DNA of 64,000 nt from Saxidomus purpurata (taxonomy: Eukaryota > Mollusca > Bivalvia > Venerida > Veneridae): NCBI GenBank assembly GCA_022818135.1, contig JAFMSR010000014.1, forward strand, positions 40,071,708 to 40,135,707, written 5' to 3'. Made by a program: the position numbers and the translations under genes. Of this stretch, positions 23,614-33,284 are shown in pieces. How positions within the stretch are numbered: position 1 is the first letter of the stretch; each line of letters opens with the position of its first letter. Under the pieces are notes generated by a model. That model made no database searches. It was not told where the DNA came from and saw only the letters and a list, made by a program, of their open reading frames with translations.

Positions 23614-25893
23614 TGCCTGAATTATGGCCCTTTGCTTTTTTTCCACATATGTTATATATAGAAGAATACTGTCACATGCCCACTTCCTCCTACATTTCTC
23701 AAGATATTTAAACATTTGCGCTCGGCCAGCAGACTGGAAAATGAAAACCTGGTTTTGTGACAATTTCCTGTCACTTGTTGCCTTGTTAAAGTATGGAAAG
23801 CTATACATTTTACATTTTAATGAACAGGTTATTTTGTTTCTGCTTGCAGCCTGTTGATATGCCTGATCCATATACTGAGCCACCAAGACGTTGTATATTA
23901 TGTCAACATGACATTGAAATAACCTATAAGGTATGAACATTTTAAAAAGAGTACAGTGCTTTATTTCAGTTAAATTTTGCCTAAAAGTTTCGAACCAATA
24001 ACGGTCATTTTTTTTCCTGAAAAATGGTTGGATGGCCTTGTTTTACTTTGAAAAATACATATGTACTTACTGGTTCACAGATTATTTCTGTAAAAGTGCT
24101 GAAATAACTGCTAGTCCCCCCTGATTCCCCCAAAAAAAACCAAATGCCTAAGAGCTTGGATATATTTTACTGCAGTTTTTCATACAATAATTTGTCCAAA
24201 AACCTGGTAATTTTACAAAAATACCTGGGAGTCCCCGCAGCCTTTAGTGGCATGTATGAATGGTGTATGAATTCCGTCATAACTATAAGGTGTTTTATAT
24301 CAGCCAATAAACAACACTTGAGTGGCTACTATTTCTAATACTGTTTACTGTAAAAATGTATTTCAAAACAAAATTATTTTATTCTTAGTTTCTTGGCAAG
24401 CACATTATTTTTCAAAAGCAGCTTTAATATTACATTGTAAGTAAAGTTCTTATCACAGTAATATGTTCATTTGTATTTTTTCTGTTTTCCAGAACCCTCA
24501 GCTTTTGAGTCAGTTTATCTCCACGTACACCGGCAGAATTTATGGACGTCACATAACTGGACTGTGTTTACATATGCAGCGACGTGTTTCCAGTGAAATT
24601 CGATTAGCCCAGAGAATAGGTAAGATACATTGTGTGCTTGGCTATTGTTATTTCCTGATGCCTGTAGGGTGTAGTCCTTTTAACAACATCTCTCCTATGT
24701 CAATTTAAACAAAAATTTACTTAACATTCATTAGATGGTTCCATTTTAAGAATGTTCAACTATTTTACTCCGCTGCTTTTCTAGCAAGGGTTTGAAAGCA
24801 AAAATTTGTATTTCCCAAAAGAAAAGCTATATATGTATTTAGATGGGATTCCGAAAAAATAATCTATATTTGGATGGGATCTCAAAGTGCGTATCACGCA
24901 TTCATTGTTTAAACAATGCTATCATGGCTGCTCTGCTGTAGTTTGTACATGTGATGGATTAGAAACGTCCGAAATCATCTCAAGGACGATACTGTTGATT
25001 TTAGTTTGTAGTGTGAACTAGGTAGACTCGGGCCAAGGAAACAGCACATTGTAACTGAAAGATTAGTCACAAGTTCTCTGATTGGCTGAGATATAAATAG
25101 CTCTATTGGAAGAAGAAATTAAATGGGTCTTCATCAAATCTTACTTCAGGAAGATCATGCACTTTAGTCAGATTGTTGTGGCTTATTTATAATTTCCATG
25201 CTTATAATGTATTTACTTGGGAAATGCTCTGCACAACTGAAATACAGTGTACTTGGCGACTGTCAAATGTTTTATCATGTCTGTTATCATGGAATACTGT
25301 CCCACTCTGTTGCAACAGACATTGATTTTCAGTGAGTACAGGTGAATAAAGAAATTATTGTGACTGACCATGTATGCTGTCTTATCGCCTGCCCAGACCT
25401 CAATTATAGCTCCATCCACTTACATAATATGACTATCTACTGACTGAGACTAAGCGTCCCAGCCAGGTACAAATTCACACATTTTCTCATCATTTAGTAA
25501 TAAAGGTCTGTTGCTGTGGCATTATTTGTAAGTTCATTACCATGACATTATAATTCAGTCTGTTACCATGACATTAAAGTTAAGTCTGTAACCATGACAT
25601 TATAGTTAAGTCTGTTACCATGACATTATAGTTAAGTCTGTTACCATGACATTATAACTAAGTCTATTACCATGACATAGTTAAATCTGTTACCATGACA
25701 TCATAGTAAAGTCTGTAACCATGACATTATAATTAAATCTGTTACCATGACATAATCAAAGACCATTACCGTGACACAAAGACTTTCTTATATTGCAGGT
25801 TGGTTGCCATCCTTGTACAAACAAGAACAGTACATGGAGGATCCTTTGCTGTTCAATCCTTTCCAGAAGAAAACCTACCCGCCAGGACAGTGA
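6072..25893 (+). CDS. MRPS18C: mitochondrial small-subunit ribosomal protein bS18m (S18C)
   Basis: Five coding exons: 6072-6138, 22188-22417, 23850-23930, 24493-24619 and 25799-25893. All junctions are GT/AG and phases agree (1, 0, 0, 1). The total is 600 bases, 199 aa plus stop. Exons 3-5 carry the S18 core: EPPRRCILC, then [22 protein letters not shown] and LAQRIGWLPSLY. These match the C-type mitochondrial S18 closely, including the CxxC pair and the Cys of ITGLC (metal-binding positions in the family). The N-terminus, [19 protein letters not shown], is basic and hydroxylated with no acidic residues, as expected of a mitochondrial targeting peptide. The protein is longer than human S18C (142 aa) because of an extra charged segment from exon 2. 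Role: component of the small subunit of the mitochondrial ribosome. The 16-kb first intron is filled with transposons; the last exon is copied downstream as two dead copies. Confidence 0.93.
6139..6569. other. start of MRPS18C intron 1
   Basis: Intronic sequence after the donor GGTG|gtaagc. No repeat or exon recognised before the SINE. The reading frame antisense at 6312-6614 is not credible. Confidence 0.4.
6570..6758 (-). mobile_element. tRNA-derived SINE (tRNA-Thr-like head)
   Basis: On the minus strand from 6758 the sequence reads as a tRNA: GGATAGCTCAATAGGTAGAGC (A box/D arm), then a well-paired anticodon arm CGAGA-CTTGTAA-TCTCG with TGT anticodon, then GGGTTCGATTCC (B box). The acceptor arms do not pair, so it is not a working tRNA gene. 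A body follows with AAACCGAGGTCC and GGCATGATAAAGAACC, the latter shared with the SINE at 1727-2012. Confidence 0.7.
6777..7111. mobile_element. 335-bp TA-flanked MITE
   Basis: Terminal inverted repeats of about 75-95 bp: GTGTTTTCGGCTAA at the left end, and AGCGAAAACAC ending the right end, with a shared inner block GAGTAGCACAATAGATCA (6835-6852; inverse at 7018-7035). TA dinucleotides flank both ends (6775-6776, 7112-7113), as in Tc1/mariner-type MITEs. No coding capacity. Confidence 0.8.
7285..8132. mobile_element. 848-bp non-autonomous hAT-like element
   Basis: Ends are TAGGGATCGTCAATGAATA (left) and TATTCGTTGCCATCCCTA (right), inverted and imperfect. Subterminal blocks repeat ATATTCGGATAT-like palindromes. 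Flanks GTTTTTAT (7277-7284) and GTTTTATG (8133-8140) look like an 8-bp target duplication with a one-base slip. Ends of the form YAGGGATNG and an 8-bp duplication fit the hAT superfamily. No transposase. Confidence 0.65.
8179..8766 (+). repeat. 5' LTR
   Basis: 588 bp, begins TGTAACCTGATTATG and ends CCGTTCACA. AATAAA at 8658-8663 is a candidate polyadenylation signal. Confidence 0.92.
8770..8786 (+). promoter_or_regulatory. probable tRNA primer-binding site
   Basis: TGGTGGAGAATCCGGGT lies three bases after the LTR. It begins with the expected TGG (complement of the tRNA CCA end). I cannot assign the tRNA. Confidence 0.6.
8867..9628 (+). CDS. gag: retrotransposon Gag
   Basis: 253 aa from the ATG at 8867. 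A helical capsid-like region (about residues 10-150) includes WYMNL and FLERFGN, typical of gypsy-type retrotransposon Gag. A basic stretch (KRRRFDGR) leads to two zinc knuckles. The first is a normal CCHC ([14 protein letters not shown]). The second reads [14 protein letters not shown], with His in place of the last Cys. The frame ends at TAG (9626-9628) followed by G. The protease frame continues in the same phase directly after it, so the stop may be a readthrough site or a mutation. Confidence 0.85.
   Translation: MPQGRNIKMDSITAPKFENGENSKFFLEKFELVANANSWNNEQKCIQMCLALPKCAETWYMNLNTETKNDFDRLKEAFLERFGNSENRANLFLKYVSAEQGLETVQNYVESVTSLGRDLAKSDNDILDKAIHGLRADIRKFVILKEVKSLEELIKVAKMAEHSEDANISDKGQKIRHVSFTGAKDVSFNDRRPEHKRRRFDGRQEQATYMYQPKCKHCGRCDHLFTNCRFKNARCFKCNKIGHIARVHYNVSK
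9629..10543 (+). pseudogene. pol: retrotransposon protease region
   Basis: Same frame as gag, after the TAG. The aspartic protease active site MVDSGAS lies at about 9783-9803, and a second protease motif, IILGRDFL, at about 10001-10024. The frame runs into a TGA at 10541-10543, because the reading phase changes near 10510-10520. There the sequence jumps from LTDS to a stretch that matches the start of the reverse transcriptase region only in another frame. A short deletion with frameshift is the simplest explanation. It cleaves the Gag-Pol precursor when intact. Confidence 0.8.
10516..11320 (+). pseudogene. pol: retrotransposon reverse transcriptase, frameshifted
   Basis: Recognisable in order: the [12 protein letters not shown] block, [11 protein letters not shown], the first catalytic Asp in [17 protein letters not shown], then the YIDD box at 11057-11068 and KVKFLGH-like AKEVKFLGH. 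The frame breaks near 11040, apparently one base missing just before the YIDD box. It breaks again near 11290 before a [13 protein letters not shown] segment that reads only in another frame. The catalytic residues survive, but no single frame covers the domain. Confidence 0.85.
11321..11850 (+). pseudogene. pol: retrotransposon RNase H, frameshifted
   Basis: TDAS (first catalytic Asp) lies at about 11501-11512 and the Glu-containing DLEGLALV segment at about 11630-11650. The frame breaks near 11685 within HTYLASS, where a few residues seem to be missing. The [11 protein letters not shown] segment with the next Asp continues in a different frame. NADALSRR at about 11811-11834 marks the end of the domain. 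Confidence 0.8.
11756..13735 (+). pseudogene. pol: retrotransposon connection and integrase with chromodomain-like tail
   Basis: One frame interrupted by a TAG at 12284-12286. After it come 482 codons. The zinc-binding region has His at residues 22 and 29 and Cys at 56, 59 and 62 (counting from 12287). The catalytic core has D91 (MDILGP), D151 (LLTDRGANF) and E187 (NSTAERMN): D-D-35-E, complete. A GPF/Y-like [11 protein letters not shown] follows at residues 326-336. Residues 419-466 (WDIDKIL ... VRYRD ... IRKEF) resemble a chromodomain, as in chromovirus-type gypsy elements. Integrase inserts the cDNA; the tail may guide target choice. Confidence 0.85.
13739..15040 (+). other. non-coding stretch between pol and 3' LTR
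   Basis: About 1.3 kb, AT-rich, stops in all frames, no envelope-like reading frame. Belongs to the retrotransposon. Confidence 0.6.
15041..15056 (+). promoter_or_regulatory. polypurine tract
   Basis: GTGAGAGAGGGAGAATG-type purine run directly before the 3' LTR; primes plus-strand DNA synthesis in LTR elements. Confidence 0.75.
15057..15644 (+). repeat. 3' LTR
   Basis: 588 bp, same length as the 5' LTR, one difference seen by eye (15639). Confidence 0.92.
15645..15663 (+). repeat. extra copy of the LTR terminus
   Basis: The 19 bases repeat the last 19 bases of the 3' LTR (18 of 19 identical: AAAACCACCCCGGTCACA). The target duplication CTAA follows the second copy, not the first. The 5' LTR has no such repeat. 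Confidence 0.8.
15668..16404. other. MRPS18C intron sequence without recognised feature
   Basis: AT-rich, no exon or repeat assigned. A short stretch near 15812-15860 (GTGGTGAGATTTTTCAT, GTGTGACAGTTAT) resembles 5334-5352 and 5599-5613, so an old dispersed repeat may be present. Confidence 0.35.
17414..17490 (+). repeat. tRNA-like module
   Basis: TAGGTCAACTGG fits the A-box pattern and GGTTCGAATCC is a perfect B box, spaced as in a tRNA. Arm pairing is poor. Part of a degenerate inverted pair with 19010-19075. Confidence 0.5.
17629..18849. mobile_element. 1.2-kb pogo/Tigger-like non-autonomous element
   Basis: Ends CAGTGTAACCT and (inverted) CAGTGCAACCTC are flanked by TA on both sides (17627-17628 and 18850-18851), typical of pogo/Tigger-type elements. 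Subterminal AACAGCCACCTC motifs recur in direct orientation at both ends. The interior contains an imperfect tandem repeat with CTACGACATCCATA (about 17990 and 18177). A 191-codon open frame at 17836-18411 starts at TTG and has no recognisable domain; I do not call it a gene. Confidence 0.65.
19010..19075 (-). repeat. tRNA-like module, opposite orientation
   Basis: On the minus strand GGTTCGAATCTC is a near-perfect B box. About 45 bases upstream, TTGCTTAGTGTTAACGG resembles an A box. It forms a degenerate inverted pair with 17414-17490. Outside the pair, TAGTCCTTTTATGATAACTTG (17275-17295) recurs inverted at 19176-19196. Confidence 0.45.
20276..21892. repeat. probable nested insertion with internal repeats
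   Basis: Separates the two right-arm blocks. It starts with A/T homopolymer-rich sequence. GGTATGAGACGCCTAAAT (about 20405) recurs inverted near 20850. A ~350-bp block is tandemly duplicated and diverged (about 20921-21210 and 21295-21640; shared TATTTTCGCGACCCCG and TGATACCTTACA). No coding region. Confidence 0.5.
22696..22800. repeat. small hairpin element
   Basis: TATAGGTCCATATTACAGGA at the left and TCCTGTAATATAGACCTATA at the right form arms of about 30 bp with few mismatches. MITE-like. Confidence 0.75.
22848..23340. repeat. tandem dispersed repeat, three copies
   Basis: Units of about 125-160 bp share CAACTCCT, TTTCAACCAAACTTTCACAG, GCCCTGGCGCATATTGTCGG and GACAGAATTATGG. A further partial copy lies at 23610-23705. 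Starts with AACCAGGTTTTCCGAAGG. Looks like a common mollusc interspersed repeat; identity not confirmed. Confidence 0.65.
23576..23605. repeat. poly-T tract
   Basis: About 29 T residues in a row. Could be the poly-A tail of a retrotransposed fragment on the minus strand. Confidence 0.85.
23931..24492. other. MRPS18C intron 3
   Basis: Bounded by TATAAG|gtatga and tgttttccag. Nothing recognised inside. Confidence 0.7.
24620..25798. other. MRPS18C intron 4
   Basis: Bounded by AATAG|gtaaga and tatattgcag. Unremarkable until the minisatellite near its 3' end. Confidence 0.7.
25530..25790. repeat. ~26-bp minisatellite next to the last MRPS18C exon
   Basis: About ten imperfect units of TTACCATGACATTATAGTTA plus AAGTCTG. 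It ends just before the exon acceptor. Remnants of the same unit lie at the left edges of units B and C (about 36378-36415 and 51807-51845). Confidence 0.85.
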
Positions 25894-28800
25894 TACAATG
25901 ATTTTGTTTTTACTACTGAACATTGTGTGTACTAAAAGTGACTTTGTGCTGTTTTTCTCTGGGATAAATTTGGCGTAACCAGTCAGTTAAAAGTCTGATG
26001 AACAATGATAAGTCTATTCTGTGAAAGCAAACTATTGCACATGGTTGATCATTTCAGTCCAATTACTTAAAGTTTCCAAGCAAAAACAACAATAGACAGA
26101 TGCACAGGACAGGAGTGAGTCAGTGTTTGGCATCACATTAATTAATGGTACAACAATTGTATATCAAAGGTCTTGACTTAAAAATATTGAAAAAAATCTT
26201 TACCCAAATGATGGCAAATGAGTCTGCCTTTGCAGCTAGTGCACTGTATGCTACTCAGTTAGTGCATTTACAGTTGGCATCACTTTGAACAATTAACGTT
26301 ACTGTCTTAATTGAAAGACGGACAGGTTTGTTTGAGAATTTAGTTGGTTGAGTGTAATTTACATATTATTCTATGTAAGCAATTAATCCCTTTCCTCACT
26401 AAACTTCTAAATGGACTTGCCCATCTTTAAAAAGGGGACAGTATTATTAATTGTTCACAGGGGTACCCACTGAGAGTGAACAGAATAATTTGCCGCCAGT
26501 AGGGTTAAGGCTAAAGCTACCTCCAGTGATGAAGAATCATTGCTGCACCAAGAGAAAGACATCATTGAACATGAAAACAGTGATGGGTTACTTGATATTG
26601 GTTTCTGATTAGTGATGTTATACTGTTAATACATTGTACTTTCATAGAACAACAAGAGTGTCATAGCAGTTGGGTAAAACAAAAGTAGAAGTTTTATAGT
26701 ATGATCCAAAAAATGTTTTCATACAGATAGTCTAAGAAGTTATGTGATTACACCTGTATTAATTGTTAATAAATGAACATTAATGCTTAAGATTTTTGTA
26801 TTTTAAACCAGGTTGTTTTTGACAATGCATGTACAGTTGTTTCTGCCATTTCTGCGCATCGGCCATTTCTGCGCACCTTGATTTGCATATTTGTGTACAC
26901 AACCTAATGTCATGCAGTGACCATGCTTCTCAATTTTTGGAAATTTATAGTCTGTTTCTTCAATCCTATGCTTACTATTAAATGTTATTGTGTAAAATTT
27001 AGAAGAGAACTGGCAATGTTCATTTATTTTAAAGGAGAAGATAAGTGGTTGTCACAGTATAGTTAAAATGTACATTTAATCAAAGTATGATTCCTTTGAC
27101 TATTTTTGTGAGCTATTGATGATGAAACACTTTCAGTTCATTAGAAAACCTATGGATATAAACTTTGAAACAAACTATATTACCAAGATATCCGCATGCG
27201 CACCAATGGCCGAAAAAACTGACGTAATGTAAACAAGCAGGCATGTTAGCTGTAAAGGAAATCTGACATATTTCTGTTGATGTTGGGCTTATTTAAATGT
27301 TCCTATTTGTACAATAATGCTTCTTGTCCAAGGAATTTACACACCATCCCTGTTCTCCAGAAAAAAAAGTTCCTGTAAAGTGCGCAGGATTACCCGACAG
27401 CACTGTATATTTTACACACACACTTTTGATGGCAGACGTTCTTGCGTTTGCATCCAATGCTGATCACAATCGTCCAGCATATCTGAGCAATCTGAACATG
27501 AACTGATTCAGTTCATGGATTTTAACTAACCAACTCTTTAACAATAAGTGGTTCTGTCCAGTTATTTATATCACTAAATTGGAACCTCCTATTTGTAATG
27601 TCGGCATTTGACTCTTGAACTACGACCTTTACGTTTTCCTTGGTTTTTTACCGTTGTTTTACAATAAGCTAAAAGTACATTCGAGGCTCAAGAGTTTGAA
27701 ATCGGACTATACCTTCTAGTATTTGGGCTCTCTCAAAGGCCACATAAATCAATTTCAACTTTCAAACAAAAGCAATAGTCCCAACGTAAACATTTCTTTT
27801 GAAGTCAGCTTTCTACTAATTTAAATGTAAGCCAAATGTAATCCAGTATGAAGTCAACTACAAATCTAAGTTGTTCACACATGTTCCATTTGGGAAGACC
27901 ATGTTTGATATTTATCATATATTTTTGTTTATGATATAAAGATACAAATGTACTAAAATACATGTAAATATGTTTTTAACATTTTCAGCAATGTAAAGCC
28001 TTTCTCTCAAAATTTTAGGTATTTATGTCAAAGTGCTGTAGTTTCTTTCAGGGTTGATGTATCAATAATCTCTATTGTCCTTCCTTTGTCAAGGTCACTT
28101 GGCGAAGAGAAACAAGAAGCTAATGCACTGGCAAATCCACCTAGCAGCATGCAGGAAGCTGTAATTTGAAATAAATCTCACATATAGCGCATCAAGAAAA
28201 CTAGTTCTAGTGACCTTAGTTTCAAACTGGACTTTTCTATGTATTTAGAAACTACCATTTGAATGAGATATTTCCTAAGTTTTTTAAAAACTAGAACCCT
28301 ATCTAGAAAACTGGCAAAGATACGGCCATTAAACAGTTCTATGGAAAATAAACAAACATGACGTCATGAAGGTCAAACATGTAAAAAGTAGTGTCAAAAT
28401 CACATTTTTTCATTCATTTAACTCTCCTTTTCATTTCGATTTAGACTAGAAATAATGTTGTTTTATGTGAAATTTCAAACCTTACTTTGTTTTACTTTCA
28501 AATGATTCACAACAAGTAATGATGAATATAAAGTCGCTGATTATTGCGCTAAAAAATTGCAATCTTTTGAAAAATGGTTGCCATGGCAATATATAATTTT
28601 TTTTTCAAGGTTTTGGACATATATGATACTACAATATCCAAGTTACTGTTAAATAATGGTTCTTGACAAAAGCAATACCATGAAGGAAATCACAATGTTT
28701 TTTTTATAATGCAGATTTTCTCAAAATCTGAATAATCTCGTGAAGTCCAGTTTTCTTCCATCATTTCTTATATATATGCGACACTGTGTTAATGTTCATG

Positions 28801-28983
28801 TCAGTTCAGGATTTACTTGTCTTAAGTAACCAATACAAATAAACCCAAGTTTACCATTTTCAGATAAATACTGGTATATTGAGGAGTCACCTACTTTTAA
28901 CCCATTAGCTAGCTGTCAATGGTATGCTTGACTAACGTTTGCTTGTGAGAAGTGTTTGTAGTTGTTTAATGTTCTTATAATAT
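25894..28983. other. MRPS18C 3' flank and SLC16 3' flank, unit A
   Basis: Contains a candidate MRPS18C polyadenylation signal AATAAA at 26768-26773. Two genes converge here: MRPS18C from the left and SLC16 copy A from the right. The segment is paralogous to 36529-38631 and 51961-54051. Unit A carries about 440 extra bases (about 25990-26440) compared with the other units. No gene of its own seen. Confidence 0.55.
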
Positions 28984-31900
28984 TTAACCCATGATGAAAG
29001 TAATACTGGAAAGGCCTATCAGCCTGTCTAACAGAAGTCTGAAAAAAGTTTGTCAAACGTGCCAAGCAAGGAGTCAATGTGTGTGCCTGACCTTCAATCA
29101 GCAGAATGGTTGTCAAGACAAATAATGACGGGAAATCATACTATGGAGACTAGCTCTTTTGGCATAGTGCTATTGATCAGAAACTGTTACTCTGAACTTT
29201 CTTTGCGAAAATTCTGAAAGGATTCCAAGGGAACAATAATAGTAACCATACCTGAAACATAAAATGCTTGTTCATACGTCCCTCCAACATCGACAAGTAT
29301 TCCTGTAAAACAATAAAAATGAACAAGTTTTGATTAAAATAGTTTTTGGTATTTAATGCAAGCGCCGAAAACTGAGAATTTAACGTATTGTCATGTTTTT
29401 TGGACTGCCCTTTGACAAAATTTTGATACTGTCTAAACAAATCTTGCTTCAAAGTACAGTGAGCTCTGTATGTAACGAACTCCTTTTTAAATTTGTTCCT
29501 TATATCCAGGGTATGTTATATATACATAGCATTTGCATATTTTATAAAGAAGAAAACAAATCGGGTCCTGGAAATTTGTTCCTTATATCCGAAATTTCAC
29601 TATATCAGGAGTCGTTATATACGGTGTTTCACCTGAAGCTGCAACTACGAACTAACCTTTGCCCTTCAAAATATCTAACATGGATTTTTCCAACTTTCAC
29701 CATTACTGATCAAATATTAGACAGTGCAGATCATGATCAGACCGCAGAAATGTACAGGCCGATCGTGATCGGTGTTTGTTGCTAAGCAAAATCATTTGCT
29801 GTTGACAGAAATAGAGTTACTGTTTAATAAAACCTAGCATAGACATTCACTTTGCAACCAATTACACAACCTTTGTACATGTAAGTCCGTGCCAGTTATG
29901 AGTTTGAAACCTGATTTTAGTACCAACACATATAACAAAGCAATAGAACGTTAAAAAGTTCCTGTATTGAGACCGCATTTGGGACCAGTAAAAAGTGATC
30001 TTATTTAATGAATCGGGCGAATTAGCGAGACATTTTTACTATGAAATTGAGCATTTGGTTCTGAAATGTCTGGTCTTAATATCGAGGCAGGTCTTAATAT
30101 CGAGGGTGGTCTTAATATCGAGGGTCTTAATATCGATGGTGGTCTTAATATCGAGGGTGGTCTTAATATCGAGGATGGTCTTAATATCGAGGGTCTTAAT
30201 ATCGAGGGTGGTCTTAATATCGAGGGTGGTCTTAATACTAATAGGTTTTTATAGAACTTTACTGTACAAGAGTAAGCTTATACATATTTCAAGTTTTTAA
30301 ACAGAGACGTATTATACATTTTTACTCCACGTACACTAACGGAAGGAGCCAGACTACACCAATTTTAGCTCATTCATACACCGTTCAATGTAGTCCGAAA
30401 TACTAGCCGATACCAGTCAATCGCGTTTCATCGGTATTTCGATCAATACTTTGGTTCTTTATTTGAAATAATAGCGGTAAGAAACTTTCCTTTACATGGA
30501 AGCATGACTACTCACCTGCTAGAACTGGCCCTAATAGAGTCCCAATACCTCCAAACAACCATAATATACCAAGGGCTATAGAAACATTTACTACTCCAAC
30601 ATGTTTCATACAAACACTCGTTGCCAACACGTAAGCGTTTCCAAAAAACAATCCTAGAACAACTGAATACGTCAAATTACCAGCATACGCATATGACATG
30701 AAAGGATATATAAAAGTCGCGACGCCAACAATAAACATTGGCATACAGTATAGAAAGTTTTCATTGACACAATCAATGTTTGATGTAACTCCTGTTGCCA
30801 CTCTCCCTAACACAGTCAAAATTCCTGACAAAGATACTACATATGCGGCTGTTTCGGACGAAAATCCCTTCGTTACAATATAACCTGGTAGATGCAAATA
30901 CACAACGTACGAACCGAGGCAGTAATTAAACATTCCCACACATAAACATATCACAGATTTGTTCTTTAGTAGATGAATGTATCTCCGTAGAGTGACAGTA
31001 ATTGTTGCACTGTCCGTTGATATCTGTCGTTCTCTTTTACGTTGACGCTTAGCGTAACGTTCCAGCTTGCTGGGAAATGACACCATCCCAAAAACAATCA
31101 TTTGAGCGAAAATGCCTGCTAATATAATAGAGAACCCGACAGCACCGTAAAAGTTATAAATGGACTGCATAGCAGGTGCTAGAAGACAAATCCCTACACC
31201 TGCACCGGAGTTTGATAAGCCTATTGCTAAGTTTCTCCTTCTACGAAAGTAAAACCCGACGACCACCATGTTCGCTGTATATCCCACAGCGCCTCCAAGT
31301 CCTAGGATAAAAAAGAATTTCAACTTTAGTGCAAATCAAAGAAGTAATGAAATGGGCTATTAAATTGTATGGACTATTTATGCACTAATATGAGTAATTC
31401 GTTATTATTGTAAGGCTATAATCTATAAAAGATGGAGAGATCTTCTGAGAAAATGTTTCAGTTAAAGTAAGATACTAAAAGAAGTGAAAAATTATGCTAA
31501 TCGAAACAGTATAATTAATAAAATTTAAAAACAGCAACTTAAAAGCAAACTAAGTACGATCGTCATGAAAATGCCCGTTTTCCAGCTTTACAGCATTTGA
31601 AAAGTCATATTCCCTGTCAACTATTTTTTTTTAATTCTATCATTTACATAGGGGATATCTCTTAAGATTCATTTGGATTTGTATCATATACTGGCGAGAA
31701 AATGTTTAGTGTAGTATTGAATCTTTTGTTCTGAATAAATGAACACCATTTACTTTTTAGTTTTGTTTGATTTGTGAACTAGATTTAAAAGAGTTTGACT
31801 CTCAGTTCTATTTTCAAATGATAAAAAGTTTATGTAACGATATCAGTACTTTTTATTGCTCAAACAGTAGTTCAATCAATTCTACACATTCCTACAGAAA

Positions 31901-33284
31901 TAAATACTGATTCAGTTCGTTTGGCATATGTCTACACAAATCATCACCAACGCATGAGGACAATTGTAAAACAATTCTTCCTTTTAAAGAATACATGTAA
32001 ATATGTATATAACAATTTTATCCGTCATGGAATATTTGATCAGAACTATTCTTAGAGAATATTTTTCATACTCAACATAACCTTTGATCTTAAATTCATC
32101 TTACCAGCAATAACGCCACGTGTTAAAATTGCAAATTCGATACTTGGAGCAAAAGCCGTTCCTAAAAAGCCAATCACAAACAAAATTCCAGATGTTACTA
32201 TAGCAACGCGACAACTGAAATGATCTGTTATTAGACTGGATATTGGTCCTGTAAAAGAAAAAAAGATAAAGTTAATTCTACGTTGTTGTTATGGCAACAC
32301 AACAGGTAGAATAATCTCTAATAATATTGGCAACTGCTCATCAAAAAGATAAATTAGTGCATTTTTAGTTAGCAATATGTAGTTACTACAGTAAAGTACC
32401 ACCCGAAATTATCTATTATCAAACGGAAACTGAAAATGTACAAACATAATGTAGGTAAACTGTCCGCCTGGAAAATGACTGAAATACTGTTGAAACGTTT
32501 TACCCATAAAATACCAATAGCACAAGTAAAGTAAGAAGATTCACAGTTACAAATATATATACTGAAACATAATGATGTTTTTCTGGTACCTAATATCTTT
32601 CTGGTCCGTTCTGAAGAGTGACTAAGTTTGTGACTAGACTGTTTTATATCCGAGTAGTTCCAGGATCCATGCTCACAGTATTTAATGCATTTAGCAAATG
32701 TCTTGCTTGAAATGTTTCGGTTCAGCACTGTCCTATTTCAATCAATTAATAAATGCCATGTTAACATACTCATGCCGATAATTCCATATAGGAATATAGA
32801 CAAAGGCAGATGAAATGTAACATAAACGTTAACGTTGTTTTTCAACACGCTTCAAACGCATACAGGGTTCACTTATCATTGTTTATATAATTATGGCCTG
32901 GATTCCTTTTATAAAAACTAGTTTTGATACCTTCGAGCCAAGTCAGAGACGTGTGAAAATGTTACAGACACATTGTCCTAATACTGTCCTAGAAAATGTT
33001 CAGTTATCAGTCGTACTTCTCTTACCTCCAAGTCCAATTAGTGACGTGTGAACAGCCCCGACTACTGATGTTACAGACAAGCTAGCCTGGTATCTCTCTA
33101 TTAATATCAATTGCACAATTCCCGAGGCAAACTGTGTTGCTCCAAGCAGACAGAATGTCCCAAATGAGGCAACCAATACAACCCACGCCCAACCTGTGTC
33201 CAGGTCACTGAAATCATCGACGTCATTGACGTCATGTCCAAGAAGCTTCTCATCCGCTGCTTTGGATACCTTCTGTTCTGGCAT
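28984..33284 (-). CDS. SLC16-like (monocarboxylate transporter family) protein, copy A
   Basis: Five exons on the minus strand: 33284-33026, 32248-32105, 31301-30516, 29302-29252, 29027-28984. All introns are GT/AG and phase 1; total 1284 bases, 427 aa. Exon 1 starts MPEQKVSKAADEK and contains DTGWAWVVLVASF, the SLC16 first-membrane-segment signature ([D/E]G[G/S]WGW type). Exon 3 contains YFRRRRNLAIGLSNSGAGVG, matching the second family signature (YFxKRxxLAxGxAxAG). A basic central loop (KRQRKRER) separates the two six-helix halves, as in major facilitator transporters. The last exon adds the end of TM12 and stops after FIMG. Expected role: plasma-membrane carrier of monocarboxylates or a related small solute; substrate not predictable. 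Shorter than many SLC16 members because the C-terminal tail is minimal. Confidence 0.9.
29457..29635. mobile_element. ~180-bp pogo-like MITE in SLC16-A intron 3
   Basis: CAGTGAGCTCTGTATGTAACGAACTCC at the left matches, inverted, GGAGTCGTTATATACGGTGTTTCACCTG at the right only in part; the cores are AACGAACTCC and GGAGTCGTT. GTTCCTTATATCC motifs lie inside. TA precedes the left end. Related in sequence style to 57231-57907. Shared by all three units, so it predates the triplication. Confidence 0.6.
30065..30240. repeat. minisatellite, SLC16-A intron 3
   Basis: About ten units of TGGTCTTAATATCGAGGG (15-18 bp). Reads as repeated GLNIEG in one frame, but it is intronic. Unit B has the same number; unit C has about three. 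Confidence 0.9.

Larger units (their letters stand above)
22418..23849. other. MRPS18C intron 2 with dispersed repeats
   Basis: Donor ATTTG|gtatgt, acceptor tgcttgcag. Contains the hairpin at 22696-22800, the tandem dispersed repeat at 22848-23340 and the poly-T run at about 23576. Confidence 0.6.

Noticed and set aside
25530..25790. CRISPR-like array
   Set aside because: Units are imperfect and directly adjacent with no unique spacers, in an animal genome.
28916..29116. 66-codon frame on the minus strand repeated in all units
   Set aside because: It overlaps the last SLC16 exon in another frame; the phase-consistent exon ends at 28984.
30066..30254. Open frame with repeated GLNIEG
   Set aside because: It is an 18-bp minisatellite in an SLC16 intron; the same array shrinks in unit C without regard to frame.
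32369..32728. 119-codon frame in SLC16 intron 1
   Set aside because: Lies inside an intron with consensus splice sites and is broken in unit C.
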